In this document: piece after piece, positions 19,639-29,121 of the stretch | How the letters are laid out: the number at the start of each line of letters is the position of its first letter | Numbering within the stretch: the stretch's first letter is position 1 | From: Marinobacter sediminum | GTDB lineage: Bacteria; Pseudomonadota; Gammaproteobacteria; Pseudomonadales; Oleiphilaceae | Reading direction: 5' to 3' | NCBI RefSeq assembly: GCF_016820575.1 | Contig: NZ_JAEMQH010000002.1 | Span: 1,366,933 to 1,430,932, forward strand | DNA: 64,000 nt | Notes under the pieces: model-generated | The model's database searches: none | Told to the model about the DNA's origin: nothing | The model's input: only the letters and a program-made list of their open reading frames with translations | Translations under genes and position numbers: made by a program

Positions 19639-20478
19639 ATGATCCCTGCTGAACTGCTACGCCAATCCCGAGTTGAAACTGTCGCCCAGAGCCTGCGTGA
19701 GGATATTGGCGACGGCGACATCACCGCTCAGCTGATTGCCGCAGACACCCAGGGCTCAGGCAGGGTCATCACCCGTGAACATGCCACCGTGGCAGGCAAA
19801 GACTGGGTGGACGAAGTATTCCGCCAGGTAGATCCGAGCGTAGTGCTGGAATGGCAGGCTCACGATGGCGACAAGGTGGTGCCGGATCAGGTGCTGTTCC
19901 AGATGCGCGGACCGGCGCGGAGCTTGCTGACTGCAGAACGCGCAGCTCTGAACTGGCTACAAACCCTCTCGGGCGTGGCCACTGTCTGCGCCAGTTATGC
20001 CGACAAGGTCGCACACACCAGTGTGCGCCTGCTGGATACCCGCAAGACCCTGCCGGGCCTCCGCTTGGCCCTGAAATACGCGGTTACCTGCGGAGGCTGC
20101 TTCAACCACCGGATTGGCCTGTGGGACGCCTTCCTGATCAAGGAAAACCACATCTCAGCCTGTGGCTCCATCGCCAAAGCCGTCGCAGAAGCAAGACGCA
20201 TTGCGCCTGGCCGGCTAGTGGAAGTGGAAACGGAAAACATGGACGAACTGAACCAGGCACTGGCGGCGGGCGCCGATGTGATCATGCTGGATGAGTTTTC
20301 ACTGGCAGACATGCGGGCGGCAGTGGCCCTCACTGCAGGCAGGGCACGCCTGGAAGCCTCTGGGGGCATCAACGAACAGACCCTGGTGCCGGTGGCGGAA
20401 ACCGGGGTGGACTACATTTCGATCGGCGCCCTGACCAAAGACATCAAGGCCACCGATCTTTCTATGCGTCTGGACTAA
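19639..20478 (+). CDS. nadC: nicotinate-nucleotide pyrophosphorylase (carboxylating)
   Basis: Quinolinate phosphoribosyltransferase converts quinolinate and PRPP to nicotinate mononucleotide in de novo NAD synthesis. The ATG at 19639 gives 279 residues, close to Pseudomonas NadC (282). An in-frame ATG at 19606 would sit almost on the predicted transcription start. Family motifs are [26 protein letters not shown], and [20 protein letters not shown], with the substrate-binding R, H and K residues. The C-terminal barrel ends [12 protein letters not shown] and [18 protein letters not shown]. It is convergent with the yqcC-like gene (21 bp apart). Confidence 0.95.
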   Translation: MIPAELLRQSRVETVAQSLREDIGDGDITAQLIAADTQGSGRVITREHATVAGKDWVDEVFRQVDPSVVLEWQAHDGDKVVPDQVLFQMRGPARSLLTAERAALNWLQTLSGVATVCASYADKVAHTSVRLLDTRKTLPGLRLALKYAVTCGGCFNHRIGLWDAFLIKENHISACGSIAKAVAEARRIAPGRLVEVETENMDELNQALAAGADVIMLDEFSLADMRAAVALTAGRARLEASGGINEQTLVPVAETGVDYISIGALTKDIKATDLSMRLD

Positions 20479-20499
20479 CTGGCCATGCACCTGCTGCGA

Positions 20500-20835
20500 T
20501 CAGCCTCCGGACAGAAGCTGATCGATTTCTTCAAGAGCCTGGATCAGGCCCTGACCGGATTCAGGCCGAGCCCGAAAATACTCTTCAGCCATGGGCGCCA
20601 TGCCGGACACTGCCGGCAGCGGGTGCCCCTGCTCGATGATCACCTTCATCCGCACCACAAACACGAACTGCAGCCATTGGGTAAATTCGAGAGTGTCGAT
20701 ACAGAACGGCTGGGTACTCTGCAACGCTTCCTGAGATGGCCACTCGGCCTCCCACAGGCCAAGCTGTCGCAGCTCCATCTCGATCTGTAGCAGGCTGTCG
20801 GCAACCTGCCCTATGTCGTCTCGCGGTTCGGTCAT
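20500..20835 (-). CDS. YqcC-like (DUF446) protein
   Basis: Small 111-residue all-helical protein of the YqcC/DUF446 family: LQIEMELRQLGLW, STQPFCIDTLEFTQWLQFVF, and MKVIIEQGHPLPAVSGMAP are typical. In enterics yqcC sits beside the pseudouridine synthase gene truC; here it lies 12 bp downstream of a ParA-type gene and is probably cotranscribed with it. No catalytic residues are recognised; function is unknown. Confidence 0.85.
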   Translation of the reverse strand: MTEPRDDIGQVADSLLQIEMELRQLGLWEAEWPSQEALQSTQPFCIDTLEFTQWLQFVFVVRMKVIIEQGHPLPAVSGMAPMAEEYFRARPESGQGLIQALEEIDQLLSGG

Positions 20836-20847
20836 GGCGGGTCTTCT

Positions 20848-21645
20848 CTAATCGGCCAGGGGCGCCAGCTCCACCTTCTCGCCGTGCAGTACACCGAACA
20901 GGTCTTCATACTGGCGAGTCAGGGCGTGTTTGGGCGCCATGTGAATGAGCGGCTGACGGGCCTGGTGCGACTCTTTCATCTTGACCGAGCTTGATAGGCG
21001 CACCGGCAGAACCGGCAGGCCTTCTTCCGTCAACTCACGAACCAGCTGTTTGGGCAGACTGGCGCGGGGCTGGAACTGGTTGGCAACAATGCCTTCCACC
21101 ACCAGGTCTTCATTGTGGTCTTCCTGCAGATCACGGATTTCGTTCAGGATGTTGTACAGCGCCTGACGCGAGAAATCGTCGCAATCGAACGGAATCAGAC
21201 AGCGTTGGGCGGCGATCAGCGCCGACCGGGTGTAGAAGTTCAGGGCCGGAGCGGTATCGATGTAAATCGCATCAAAGGTCTCACCCAGCTTTTTCAGTGC
21301 TTCGCGCAGTTTGTAGATCTTGTGCTTGGCCTCGAGCTTTCGCTCCAGGAAGTCCAGTTCCGGGCTGGACGGCATAACAAACAGGTTGTCATAGGGTGTC
21401 GCGTGCACGAATTCGTCCGGACGACGGTTAAAGACCGTGAACGCTACCGTCTGCTCCAGCATGTCCGCCACGGTATCCCTAAGCTCACTGGCGGGTTTGC
21501 CCAGCAGGTAGTGGGTAGAGTTGCCCTGGGGATCGAGATCCACCACTAGCGTCCGTTTGCCACGGGCTGCACTGATTGCAGCCAAATTACAGGTGATGCT
21601 GGATTTACCAACGCCGCCTTTTTGATTGAATACAACCCGTCTCAT
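20848..21645 (-). CDS. ParA/MinD-type P-loop ATPase (orphan)
   Basis: 265-residue ATPase of the ParA/MinD superfamily with a deviant Walker A at residues 9-16 (KGGVGKSS), a switch-I-like DLDPQGNST, and a Walker B-like YIDTAPAL. It lacks the N-terminal DNA-binding domain of plasmid ParA types, and no ParB or centromere-like repeats lie nearby, so it is not an obvious chromosome-partition locus. It is followed by the YqcC-like gene and preceded by hda, 45 bp away. Such orphan ParAs position protein cargo in some bacteria; that role is inference only. Confidence 0.85.
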   Translation of the reverse strand: MRRVVFNQKGGVGKSSITCNLAAISAARGKRTLVVDLDPQGNSTHYLLGKPASELRDTVADMLEQTVAFTVFNRRPDEFVHATPYDNLFVMPSSPELDFLERKLEAKHKIYKLREALKKLGETFDAIYIDTAPALNFYTRSALIAAQRCLIPFDCDDFSRQALYNILNEIRDLQEDHNEDLVVEGIVANQFQPRASLPKQLVRELTEEGLPVLPVRLSSSVKMKESHQARQPLIHMAPKHALTRQYEDLFGVLHGEKVELAPLAD

Positions 21646-21690
21646 TTAGTCTCTCCCTTGCACGCTTTGTAGTTGTGGGCGATCTTCCGT

Positions 21691-22389
21691 TTACCAACCC
21701 ATCACGGTCTTCACGAACGGAATGGTCAGCCTGCGCTGAGCCTGAAGCGAATTCTCATCCAGAGTATCCAGAATTGCCAGCAAATCTCCAAGCCGGCGCG
21801 GTGCGCGCCGCATAATGAAGGTGGCAACGTCGTCCCCGATGACCAGGCCGCGCTGCTCTGCACGGGCCATAAGGATGCGCAGACGGTCACCATCACGGTA
21901 TATGCCAAGCTGGATCAGCAATCCGTGGGAAAGTCTGGACACCAGGTCAGGAAGTTTGAATGGCGCTGCTGATGGCACCTCGGACAAGCTCACAATGAGC
22001 AGCCCACCGCGATCCTGAACCCGATTGTAAAGATGAAAGACCGCCTCTTCCCAGGCCGGCTGACCAGCAATGCGGTCAAGGTCGTCGAGGCAAATAACGT
22101 CGGCGCCATCGAGTCCGGCCAAGGCCTCGGGGCCGAAGGGCTCCAGTTCGGCAATGCTGATGCACACGGCCAGAGTGCCCCGATGCTCGGCATCGTGGCA
22201 GGCAGCCTGCAGCAGATGGCTTTTACCGGTATCGGAATCGCCGCAGATGACCACCACCGGAATCCCCCGGGGCTGGCTGCAGACCGCCTTCAGACGTGCG
22301 GCAGAATCGGCGTTACGATCACCGTGGAAGTTGCCAAATCGGGCATCGTCCCGGAGTTTGATACCCAGGGGTAGCTGTGACGCACTCAC
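21691..22389 (-). CDS. hda: DnaA regulatory inactivator Hda
   Basis: AAA+ protein homologous to DnaA domain III that, with the sliding clamp, triggers ATP hydrolysis on DnaA after initiation. I place the start at a GTG at 22389: it overlaps the upstream gene's stop in a GTGA, has GGAGGG about 10 bases upstream, gives 232 residues (E. coli 233), and puts the clamp-binding motif SQLPLGIKL right at the N-terminus. Walker A is GDSDTGKS and Walker B CLDDLDRI. The DnaA DNA-binding domain is absent, as expected. Confidence 0.93.
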   Translation of the reverse strand: MSASQLPLGIKLRDDARFGNFHGDRNADSAARLKAVCSQPRGIPVVVICGDSDTGKSHLLQAACHDAEHRGTLAVCISIAELEPFGPEALAGLDGADVICLDDLDRIAGQPAWEEAVFHLYNRVQDRGGLLIVSLSEVPSAAPFKLPDLVSRLSHGLLIQLGIYRDGDRLRILMARAEQRGLVIGDDVATFIMRRAPRRLGDLLAILDTLDENSLQAQRRLTIPFVKTVMGW

Positions 22390-22946
22390 GACCGCCTGGC
22401 CCTCCAGGCCCGCAGGCCCCAAACCATCAGGTAGTGCCCGCCGCTGAAGATCGCCGAAACGGCCACCAACAATATGCCCGCGTCCATGACCCAGGGCTGC
22501 ATCGGCAGCCCCGCCAACAGGACGATGATGGCCAGCACCACCAGAATCTGGATGAAGGTGTTCAGTTTGCCCGGGAGACTGGGCTCCATATCAAAGCGTC
22601 CGATACCGTAGTGATAAGCCAGGCCTCCGCCAACGATAAGCAGATCGCGGCCAAGCACCAGAATGAATAACCAGACCGGCAACACCTCGGTCAGCGTGAG
22701 CATCAGGTAGGCGGTCAGCAACAGGGCCTTGTCCGCCAGCGGGTCGGCCACCGCTCCAAACCGTGAGCGCCAATTGAAGTGGCGCGCCAGGAAGCCATCG
22801 AAGGCATCGGTGGCAGCCGCGACAACGAAGATGAGCAGTGCGAGCCGATAATTTTCGGTCAGCAGGCCCCTTGCAAAAGGAGCAATCAGCAGGATGCGCA
22901 AAAACGTCAGGGCATTGGGAATCCAGCGCCAGCGTTCCAAACTCAC
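22386..22946 (-). CDS. CDP-alcohol phosphatidyltransferase family protein
   Basis: Integral-membrane enzyme of 186 residues that moves a phosphatidyl group from CDP-diacylglycerol to an alcohol (PgsA type makes phosphatidylglycerol phosphate). The full signature D-G-x2-A-R-x8-G-x3-D-x3-D is present in DGFLARHFNWRSRFG followed by AVADPLAD (residues about 49-71). Four or more hydrophobic helices surround it. It is coupled to hda by a 4-bp overlap and follows the DUF2066 gene. Many Marinobacter-type genomes carry another pgsA near uvrC, so this may be a paralogue; the acceptor alcohol is unproven. Confidence 0.85.
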   Translation of the reverse strand: MSLERWRWIPNALTFLRILLIAPFARGLLTENYRLALLIFVVAAATDAFDGFLARHFNWRSRFGAVADPLADKALLLTAYLMLTLTEVLPVWLFILVLGRDLLIVGGGLAYHYGIGRFDMEPSLPGKLNTFIQILVVLAIIVLLAGLPMQPWVMDAGILLVAVSAIFSGGHYLMVWGLRAWRARRS

Positions 22947-22967
22947 AAGGCTCCCTCCGGTAGCGCC

Positions 22968-24347
22968 TTACTTTTCAGCACTCTCTCCAGCGCTCTCTCC
23001 AGCGCTCTCTCCAGCACTCTCGCCAATACCCTCTCCAGCACCATTGCTGATCCGGGGCGTTGACTGCCACCGATAATACAGCACCTGATAGAGGGATTCG
23101 AACGCCTGTTCAGCCTCCTGCTCATCCACCGGCATAGGCTGATAGGTAAACATTGACTGAGTGGACTCCTCGCTACCACCTTCGGACTGGCCACCGGTTT
23201 CGGCGCCCTGCTCTGCTGCGGAGGCTTCAGCTTGACCCGATCCTGACTCGGCAGCCTCTTGCGCTGGCGCCGACGTCGCCGGCTCGGCTTCCAGCGGCAC
23301 GAAACGGGGATCCAATGCGATGTATTCCTTGAGCTGGTCCAGCTCGCCGGAGAAGGCGACGCGAAGCGTCAGCTGGTCGCCTTTAACCCGGGTGGCACCG
23401 GCACTGAGCACCGGAGTCAGACCTTCGAGCACCTTGGTGACCTTGCCATAGTCCGCCAGGGAAGAGGCGCCCTTCAGCACGATATCGACCTGAGGCGACT
23501 CGGCCACCTTGCCTGCCGCCACGGCATAGCGATCGGCGTACCGTTCGGCCCAGCGGTTGATTACCGTTTGCGCCAGGGCCTCTGGGCTGTCAGCGGTAAC
23601 CGACTCTTCACCACCGTCCATGGCCATGCCGTCAAAAACCCAGCCCGCGCGCCATTGACCGCCGCTGCGATTGACCCGCACCAGCGCCATGACATCCTGA
23701 TCCAGATCTCCTGAGGCGTTGCGGATGCGGTTGATAAACTGGCCCCACAGATCCGACAGGAGTTCCCGGTCGCCGCTGAATTTTGCAGGCGGCAGGGCCA
23801 CGGGAAGGCCACGCTCCTGCGCAGCCTGGTCAAACGCCTGCTGCCAGATAGAGGACACCTGACGGCTGGCACCGGTGCCAGACGCCTGCTCGGTAATCAG
23901 AGTGCGCGTGCCGCGGTCTTCGACCGCAACCCAGGCCAATGTGAGAGGGCGATTGGCGCCCCACACCGGCGCGTTGATTGACGCCAGGGCACGGTTAACC
24001 CCGACAGCGCCAAATGCCATGCGAAGCCGGTTTTCGCCGGTCTCTCCGCGCAGGTACTGGTACGACAGCAGCAGCGACTCGGCGTCGGCAAGCAGCGCCT
24101 CAACACCTTCCTGCTCCAGCACCTCCCGGGTGCCGGACACTCGCACGAACACTCGCGCCAAACCATCAGCGTAGCCCACCGCCAGCTCGCTTGGGGAGGA
24201 GCCAGCAACCGGAACCTCCACGTTATAGAGCCCTGATACGGTCACCGCCGAGACGGGGGCGCACAAAGACGCAACCATAAGGCCCAGCAATGCAAGCCAC
24301 GCTACCGGTCCGGACTGGCGTGCCGATTTTCGTCTTGATACTGACAT
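22968..24347 (-). CDS. DUF2066 protein with GESA repeat tail
   Basis: 459-residue exported protein of the DUF2066 family. The ATG at 24347 (AGGGTG upstream) begins a clear signal peptide: MSVSRRKSARQ, a hydrophobic core WLALLGLMVASLCA, then cleavage near PVSA-VTVSG. The body includes VGYADGLARVFVRVSG and repeated beta-rich segments. A Ser/Glu/Gln/Ala-rich linker (about residues 385-420) precedes the C-terminus, which ends in tandem GESA units. It heads the DUF2066/phosphatidyltransferase/hda unit and is divergent from purM, an arrangement recalled from Pseudomonas. Function unknown. Confidence 0.85.
   Translation of the reverse strand: MSVSRRKSARQSGPVAWLALLGLMVASLCAPVSAVTVSGLYNVEVPVAGSSPSELAVGYADGLARVFVRVSGTREVLEQEGVEALLADAESLLLSYQYLRGETGENRLRMAFGAVGVNRALASINAPVWGANRPLTLAWVAVEDRGTRTLITEQASGTGASRQVSSIWQQAFDQAAQERGLPVALPPAKFSGDRELLSDLWGQFINRIRNASGDLDQDVMALVRVNRSGGQWRAGWVFDGMAMDGGEESVTADSPEALAQTVINRWAERYADRYAVAAGKVAESPQVDIVLKGASSLADYGKVTKVLEGLTPVLSAGATRVKGDQLTLRVAFSGELDQLKEYIALDPRFVPLEAEPATSAPAQEAAESGSGQAEASAAEQGAETGGQSEGGSEESTQSMFTYQPMPVDEQEAEQAFESLYQVLYYRWQSTPRISNGAGEGIGESAGESAGESAGESAEK
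22971..23035 (-). repeat. 12-bp coding tandem repeat (GESA)n
   Basis: On the coding strand, units of GGAGAGAGCGCT and close variants follow each other about five times at the 3' end of the DUF2066 gene, encoding GEGIGESAGESAGESAGESA. The repeat is in frame, so gain or loss of a unit changes only the acidic tail length. Confidence 0.85.
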
Positions 24348-24493
24348 GAAACACCCTGCAGTTCGCATGAATGGCGCATAGGATACACCATGGCCAGAAG
24401 TGTGAGTAGCGGCCCCGAGTTTCATAAAAGCAATAATGCCAAAGCCTTGCCCACGCCTCGTTCTGCCGCAGACACCATAGGGGGAATAACAGG

Positions 24494-24522
24494 TTGGAGC
24501 GCCTCACCTCACCTGTTAAAAT
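24494..24522 (+). promoter_or_regulatory. purM sigma70 promoter
   Basis: TTGGAG, 17 bp, TAAAAT. The likely start near 24529 leaves a short leader to the purM ATG at 24561. No clear PurR operator is seen. Confidence 0.6.
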
Positions 24523-24560
24523 CCGCCGCCTTACCCATTGGCCAACGGTGAAAGCACACC

Positions 24561-25625
24561 ATGAGCGAACAGAAGCCCTCCCTGACCTACCGCGATGCCG
24601 GCGTTGACATTGACGCAGGCAACGAACTCGTAAACCGCATCAAGCAGACGGCCGCGCGCACCAAACGCCCCGAAGTGCTAGGCGGCCTGGGCGGGTTTGG
24701 CGCCATGGTCTCCATCCCTGCTGGATACAAGGAGCCCGTGCTGGTATCCGGAACCGATGGCGTGGGCACAAAGCTGCGCTTGGCCATGCAGCTGCAAAAG
24801 CACGACAGCATCGGCATCGATCTGGTGGCCATGTGCGTGAACGACCTGATCGTGGGTGGTGCCGAGCCTCTGTTTTTCCTGGACTACTACGCAACCGGCA
24901 AGCTCAACGTCGACGTTGCTGCCCAGGTTGTAGAAGGCATTGGCGAGGGCTGCGAACAGTCCGGGTGCGCCCTGGTAGGCGGTGAAACCGCGGAAATGCC
25001 AGGCATGTACGAAGGCGACGATTACGATCTGGCCGGCTTCTGCGTTGGTATCGCTGAACGCGCTGACATCATCGACGGCAGCCAAGTCCAGAGCGGCGAC
25101 GTATTGCTGGCGCTGGGTTCCTCCGGCCCCCACTCCAACGGCTATTCCCTGATTCGCAAGATCATTGACGTCAGCAACGCCGATCTGGACCAGCCCATGG
25201 GCGATACTACCCTGGCCAATGCCCTGATGGCGCCAACCCGAATTTACGTTAAAAACCTGCTGCAGCTGATCCGTCAGGTGGATGTCCGCGCCATGTCCCA
25301 CATCACCGGCGGCGGGCTGCCAGAAAATATCCCCCGGGTACTTCCGAACGGTTGCGTGGCGGCGATCGACACCGCCAGCTGGACCCTGCCCCCGGTTTTC
25401 CAGTGGCTCAAGGAAGCCGGCGGTGTTGCTGACGAAGAAATGTACCGCACCTTTAACTGCGGCATTGGCATGATTGTCTGCGTGCCGGCCGAGCAGAAAG
25501 ACCTGGCGCTGGACACCCTGAAAGCACTGGGCGAAAACGCCTGGCAGGTCGGCGTGGTTGAAAGCGCTGACAACCTCGACGACGAACCGACTGTGCGCTA
25601 CGCACCGGGACTTGTGTCGGCATGA
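24561..25625 (+). CDS. purM: phosphoribosylformylglycinamidine cyclo-ligase
   Basis: AIR synthetase closes the imidazole ring in de novo purine synthesis (FGAM + ATP to AIR). 354 residues, near the E. coli length (345). Motifs are [16 protein letters not shown]-like [13 protein letters not shown] at the start, the ATP-binding [41 protein letters not shown], and [16 protein letters not shown]. It overlaps purN by 4 bp (ATGA), so translation is coupled. Transcribed away from the DUF2066-hda unit. Confidence 0.97.
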   Translation: MSEQKPSLTYRDAGVDIDAGNELVNRIKQTAARTKRPEVLGGLGGFGAMVSIPAGYKEPVLVSGTDGVGTKLRLAMQLQKHDSIGIDLVAMCVNDLIVGGAEPLFFLDYYATGKLNVDVAAQVVEGIGEGCEQSGCALVGGETAEMPGMYEGDDYDLAGFCVGIAERADIIDGSQVQSGDVLLALGSSGPHSNGYSLIRKIIDVSNADLDQPMGDTTLANALMAPTRIYVKNLLQLIRQVDVRAMSHITGGGLPENIPRVLPNGCVAAIDTASWTLPPVFQWLKEAGGVADEEMYRTFNCGIGMIVCVPAEQKDLALDTLKALGENAWQVGVVESADNLDDEPTVRYAPGLVSA

Positions 25626-26284
25626 ATGCAGATCAGCCCCCCCTGCCCACCATTCTCGTTCTGGCTTCCGGCAGCGGCACCAATCTGCAGGCGCTGATTG
25701 AGGCCAGCCGGGAGCGGGATTTCCCGGGCCAGATCGCTGCGGTTGGCTGCAACCGGCCAAACGCCTTCGCACTGGAACGCGCGGCCAAGGCTCACATCGA
25801 AACCTTCGTGGTGGACCACACCAAGTACGACTCCCGGGAGGCGTTCGATGGTGCACTTATGCAGGAAATCCGGCGCCACAACCCCGATCTGGTGGTCCTG
25901 GCCGGGTTCATGCGGATCCTGACCACGGACTTTGTTCGTGCCTTCCGCGGCCAGTTGCTCAACATCCATCCATCTCTGCTGCCGAAATACACCGGCCTGA
26001 ACACCCACCAGAGAGCCCTGGATGCCGGCGACACCCTGCACGGCGTTTCAGTGCACTTTGTCACCGAAGAGCTCGATGGCGGCCCGGTTATTGCCCAGGC
26101 AGAGGTGGCCGTGGCACCGGATGACACGGCCGAGAGTCTGGCGGAAAAAGTTCAGGAGAAGGAACACATCCTTTACCCAATCGTTGTACGCTGGTTCTGC
26201 GAAGGCCGCATTCAGCTGGGCAGCGATTACGTGACCTTCGACGGTGAATTACTGAAAAAACCGATGCGGTTGCCTGATAACTGA
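25622..26284 (+). CDS. purN: phosphoribosylglycinamide formyltransferase
   Basis: Folate-dependent GAR transformylase adds the first formyl group in purine synthesis, using 10-formyl-tetrahydrofolate. 220 residues (E. coli 212). The phosphate-binding [14 protein letters not shown], the catalytic [18 protein letters not shown] (N and H) and the catalytic Asp in [15 protein letters not shown] are all present. It is the second gene of purMN. Downstream comes a weak hairpin and the DUF3108 gene. Confidence 0.97.
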   Translation: MNADQPPLPTILVLASGSGTNLQALIEASRERDFPGQIAAVGCNRPNAFALERAAKAHIETFVVDHTKYDSREAFDGALMQEIRRHNPDLVVLAGFMRILTTDFVRAFRGQLLNIHPSLLPKYTGLNTHQRALDAGDTLHGVSVHFVTEELDGGPVIAQAEVAVAPDDTAESLAEKVQEKEHILYPIVVRWFCEGRIQLGSDYVTFDGELLKKPMRLPDN

Positions 26285-26316
26285 GTCGCACCCTGAACGT
26301 ATTGTCATCTTGCACT

Positions 26317-26373
26317 ATCGGGCAACCCGCTAAACTGTCGCCATAAAAGACAGCTTTTCTAGGGTTACCCGAT
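26317..26373 (+). promoter_or_regulatory. inverted repeat over the DUF3108 ribosome-binding site
   Basis: Arms ATCGGGCAACCC (26317-26328) and GGGTTACCCGAT (26362-26373) pair with one mismatch. The right arm contains the AGGG Shine-Dalgarno sequence and ends at the ATG of the DUF3108 gene. A nested CTGTC/GACAG stem with a short T-rich tail could weakly terminate purMN. A role in limiting translation is inferred. Confidence 0.4.
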
Positions 26374-27156
26374 ATGCATTTGAATCGAACGACCACAAAA
26401 CCTCCTACCCGCCGAACCGCCATCCTGCTGGCCCTTGCGCTGTTCTCGGCTCCCACTCTGGCCAGCCAGCCTTCTGCCGACAACCAGCCGCCCAAGGACG
26501 CCCAGCAACCCGGCGCCGAACTTGCTCCCTATGAGGTTACCTACACCGCGGCCATGGACAAGGGCATCACCCTGAACGGCACCGCCAAGCGGACACTGAC
26601 CAGAAAAGACGGGAACGTCTGGCTGTACCGGACCGATGTGGATTCGTTCATCGCCAATATCGATGAATCCCTGATCCTGAAATGGGAAAACAACCAGGTT
26701 ATCCCGCTGCGCTACCGTTACCGGCTATCGGGCTTCCTGATCAAGGATCGCGAACAGAGCATTGATTTTGATTGGGATGCCGGAGTCGCCACTGGCAAGG
26801 ATGAGGGCAAGCCGTTCAAACTGGAGCTACGCGAAGGCGCGCTGGACCCGCTCGGGTTCCAACTGCAGCTCAGTCAGGACATCAAATCCGGCAAGCGCGA
26901 CATCACCTATCTGGTGATTGATGGCGACGATTACGATGAAGACCGATTCGCCGTACTCGATCAGGAGCCGATGAAAACCAATCGGGGCTCCATCACCACG
27001 TTGAAAGCCGAGAAAGTACGGGATGAAGGTTCCAAGCGCGAAACCCTGATGTGGTTTGCGCCGGACGAAGACTTCCTGCTGGTGCGACTGCTCCAGACTG
27101 AACCCGACGGCAGTCGCTACGAACTCCGGCTTAACCGGTCAGACCTGGGCGGCTAG
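26374..27156 (+). CDS. DUF3108 exported protein
   Basis: 260-residue periplasmic protein of the DUF3108 family. A signal peptide is clear (TRRTAILLALALFSAPTLAS, cleavage near LAS-QPSA). The mature part has the family features: YEVTYTAAMDKGITLNGTAKR, YRYRLSGFLIKDREQSIDFD, and DPLGFQLQLSQDI. It follows purMN, an order recalled from Pseudomonas. It overlaps the avtA-like stop tail-to-tail (CTAG). Molecular function is unknown. Confidence 0.88.
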   Translation: MHLNRTTTKPPTRRTAILLALALFSAPTLASQPSADNQPPKDAQQPGAELAPYEVTYTAAMDKGITLNGTAKRTLTRKDGNVWLYRTDVDSFIANIDESLILKWENNQVIPLRYRYRLSGFLIKDREQSIDFDWDAGVATGKDEGKPFKLELREGALDPLGFQLQLSQDIKSGKRDITYLVIDGDDYDEDRFAVLDQEPMKTNRGSITTLKAEKVRDEGSKRETLMWFAPDEDFLLVRLLQTEPDGSRYELRLNRSDLGG

Positions 27157-28430
27157 GCGCTCTTCCCCGCCTCCGCCCAGACTGCCTTGACCTCGTCGGC
27201 AATAATCCGGAGCCCTACTGCCACCCGTTCATCGTCCTGGGAATAGGTAACCCGCAGGCATTCGTGCCGGTGTCTCCAGTCGTCCTCGGGCAGGCCGGGG
27301 AAGAAATAGTGACCGGACACCACCAGAACACCACGCGCCTTCAGCCGCTCGTACAGCTCAAGACTGGTGATGGGCAGGTCCGGGAACCACAGCCACAAGA
27401 ACATGGCCCCTTCCGGCTTGTGGATGTACCAGCGGCAACTGTCCTCGCCCATGGCGTCACGGAACGCCGCCACCGCTTTTTCCATCTTCGCCTTGTAGAA
27501 CGGACACACCACGTCGCGGCTCAGTGACAGCAGGTCTCCGGAGCGAACCAGCGGTTCCGCCAGCATGGCGCCAAAACTGCCAGTAGCCAGGTTCATGATC
27601 GCATTCACTCCTGACAGCGCTTTGATGACCGGTTTGGCGGCAATCACGATGCCGGTGCGGGCAGCGGGCATACCCAGCTTGGACAGGCTCAGGCAGAGAA
27701 TAATCTGCTCATTCCAGGTCGGCTCGGCGTCTACAAACAACAGGCTTGGGAATGGCATACCGTAGGCGCCGTCAACGATCAGCGGCACGTCGTGCTCGCG
27801 AGCGAGAACTTCCAGCCGCGCCAGTTCGTCGTCGGTGATCACGTTGCCAGTGGGGTTGGTGGGCCGGGACACGCAAATGGCGCCGGTTTCACCGGTCACT
27901 TCCACGGCGTCGAAATCAACCCGGTACTTGAACTCGTGGGCATCGGTGAAGGAGATGTCCGGCTGAACGGCGCGGAATAGGCCCGGTTCGATGCCGGCAT
28001 CGGCGTAACCGATGTACTCCGGCGCCAGCGGCAAGAGGATATGTTTGTGCTGCCCGTTACCGTAGTCGCCCCCGAACATGTTGAACAGCATGAAGAAGGC
28101 CGCCTGGCTGCCGTTGGTCAGGGCTATGTTTTCAGGCTCCAGATCCCAACCGTATTCCCGGCTGAGCAGCTCTGCCAGCGCGGCAACAAACTGCTTTTCG
28201 CCCTGGGGCGGATCGTAGACTCCCACCAAACGACGGACGTCGGATTCGCTCTGGCTGATGTTGGCCAGAATTTCCTGCACGCGCTCCTGGATTTCCGGTA
28301 TGTGCCCGGGATTGCCGCCCCCCATCATGATCATGTCGTCACCGGACGCCATGGCGTTTCCGAGATCATCCATCAATGAGGTTATGCCGGCATCGGCGGT
28401 GAACTTGCGACCAAATGCAGAGAGCTTCAT
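27153..28430 (-). CDS. avtA: valine--pyruvate aminotransferase (AvtA-like)
   Basis: PLP-dependent class I/II aminotransferase; AvtA exchanges the amino group between valine and pyruvate. The ATG at 28430 gives 425 residues (E. coli 417) starting MKLSAFGRKFTADAGITSL. Strong family matches are MGGGNPGHIPE, ALTNGSQAAFFMLFN, LAPEYIGYADAG, RPTNPTGNVITD, the PLP-lysine segment LSLSKLGMPAARTG, and KPEGAMFLWLWFPDLPIT. A frame extension of seven codons upstream has no better ribosome site. Monocistronic by position; ends tail-to-tail with DUF3108. Confidence 0.92.
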   Translation of the reverse strand: MKLSAFGRKFTADAGITSLMDDLGNAMASGDDMIMMGGGNPGHIPEIQERVQEILANISQSESDVRRLVGVYDPPQGEKQFVAALAELLSREYGWDLEPENIALTNGSQAAFFMLFNMFGGDYGNGQHKHILLPLAPEYIGYADAGIEPGLFRAVQPDISFTDAHEFKYRVDFDAVEVTGETGAICVSRPTNPTGNVITDDELARLEVLAREHDVPLIVDGAYGMPFPSLLFVDAEPTWNEQIILCLSLSKLGMPAARTGIVIAAKPVIKALSGVNAIMNLATGSFGAMLAEPLVRSGDLLSLSRDVVCPFYKAKMEKAVAAFRDAMGEDSCRWYIHKPEGAMFLWLWFPDLPITSLELYERLKARGVLVVSGHYFFPGLPEDDWRHRHECLRVTYSQDDERVAVGLRIIADEVKAVWAEAGKSA

Positions 28431-28521
28431 GGCGAAAAATCCGTTATGCACACCCGGTAAATTTATCGTTCTGTGGCAGCGACAGTCTAGCCGCTCTTTT
28501 GGCGAGCGGCTTGCTGTGCCG

Positions 28522-29121
28522 TTATTCGGTCAGGGAAATGCCAAGATTGCTGATGCCGTCGTTGGCGGCGTCGATGCGGAGGCCTTCGGTAAACTGCTGC
28601 GTGGGCGTGCGCTGACGCTTCAGGGCCAGCACCAGTTCACGCTGAAAGGCTTTGTCTTCTTTCATCAACGGGTGCACCTCCAGCAGGCGCACCAGTCCGT
28701 CTTCATCGAGCTCGTCGCCCTCGGACATCTCGATGAAGCTCATCACCGTGCCGGTGGCTATCTGGGAAGCTTCGGTGGCGCGATGCTTGGCCGGGTTCAG
28801 GCGATTCAGCAGGGCCTGCTCCAGCAGCTGGCAAAAATCGAAGGCCGGGTACACGCCATAGGCGTCGTAGGCTTCCACATCCGGAGACAGGGCCTCAAGC
28901 TTGGCCAGGAGCTGGGGGATGGCGGATTCGGCGACATCCTCTTGCAGCATGCCCCAGCCCTGATCCAGCATCTGCCGCATCTTGGCGCCGGTTTTCAGGC
29001 CAACGGCATCGGCAAACAGGGCGTAGTTGGGGAATGAGCGCTCGGCGAGCGACAGCAGGAAGGCGCATTCGCGCCATCCCTGCAGCTGGGAAACGGCTTT
29101 CAGAAACTGGTTGGCGTTCAT
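28522..29121 (-). CDS. YjaG-like (DUF416) protein
   Basis: 199-residue DUF416/YjaG protein. Typical features are [21 protein letters not shown], split here as [16 protein letters not shown] and [11 protein letters not shown], then [12 protein letters not shown] and the C-terminal [18 protein letters not shown]. No signal or membrane segment. The start ATG overlaps the dcd stop (ATGA), so it is cotranslated with dcd. The family function is not established. Confidence 0.87.
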   Translation of the reverse strand: MNANQFLKAVSQLQGWRECAFLLSLAERSFPNYALFADAVGLKTGAKMRQMLDQGWGMLQEDVAESAIPQLLAKLEALSPDVEAYDAYGVYPAFDFCQLLEQALLNRLNPAKHRATEASQIATGTVMSFIEMSEGDELDEDGLVRLLEVHPLMKEDKAFQRELVLALKRQRTPTQQFTEGLRIDAANDGISNLGISLTE

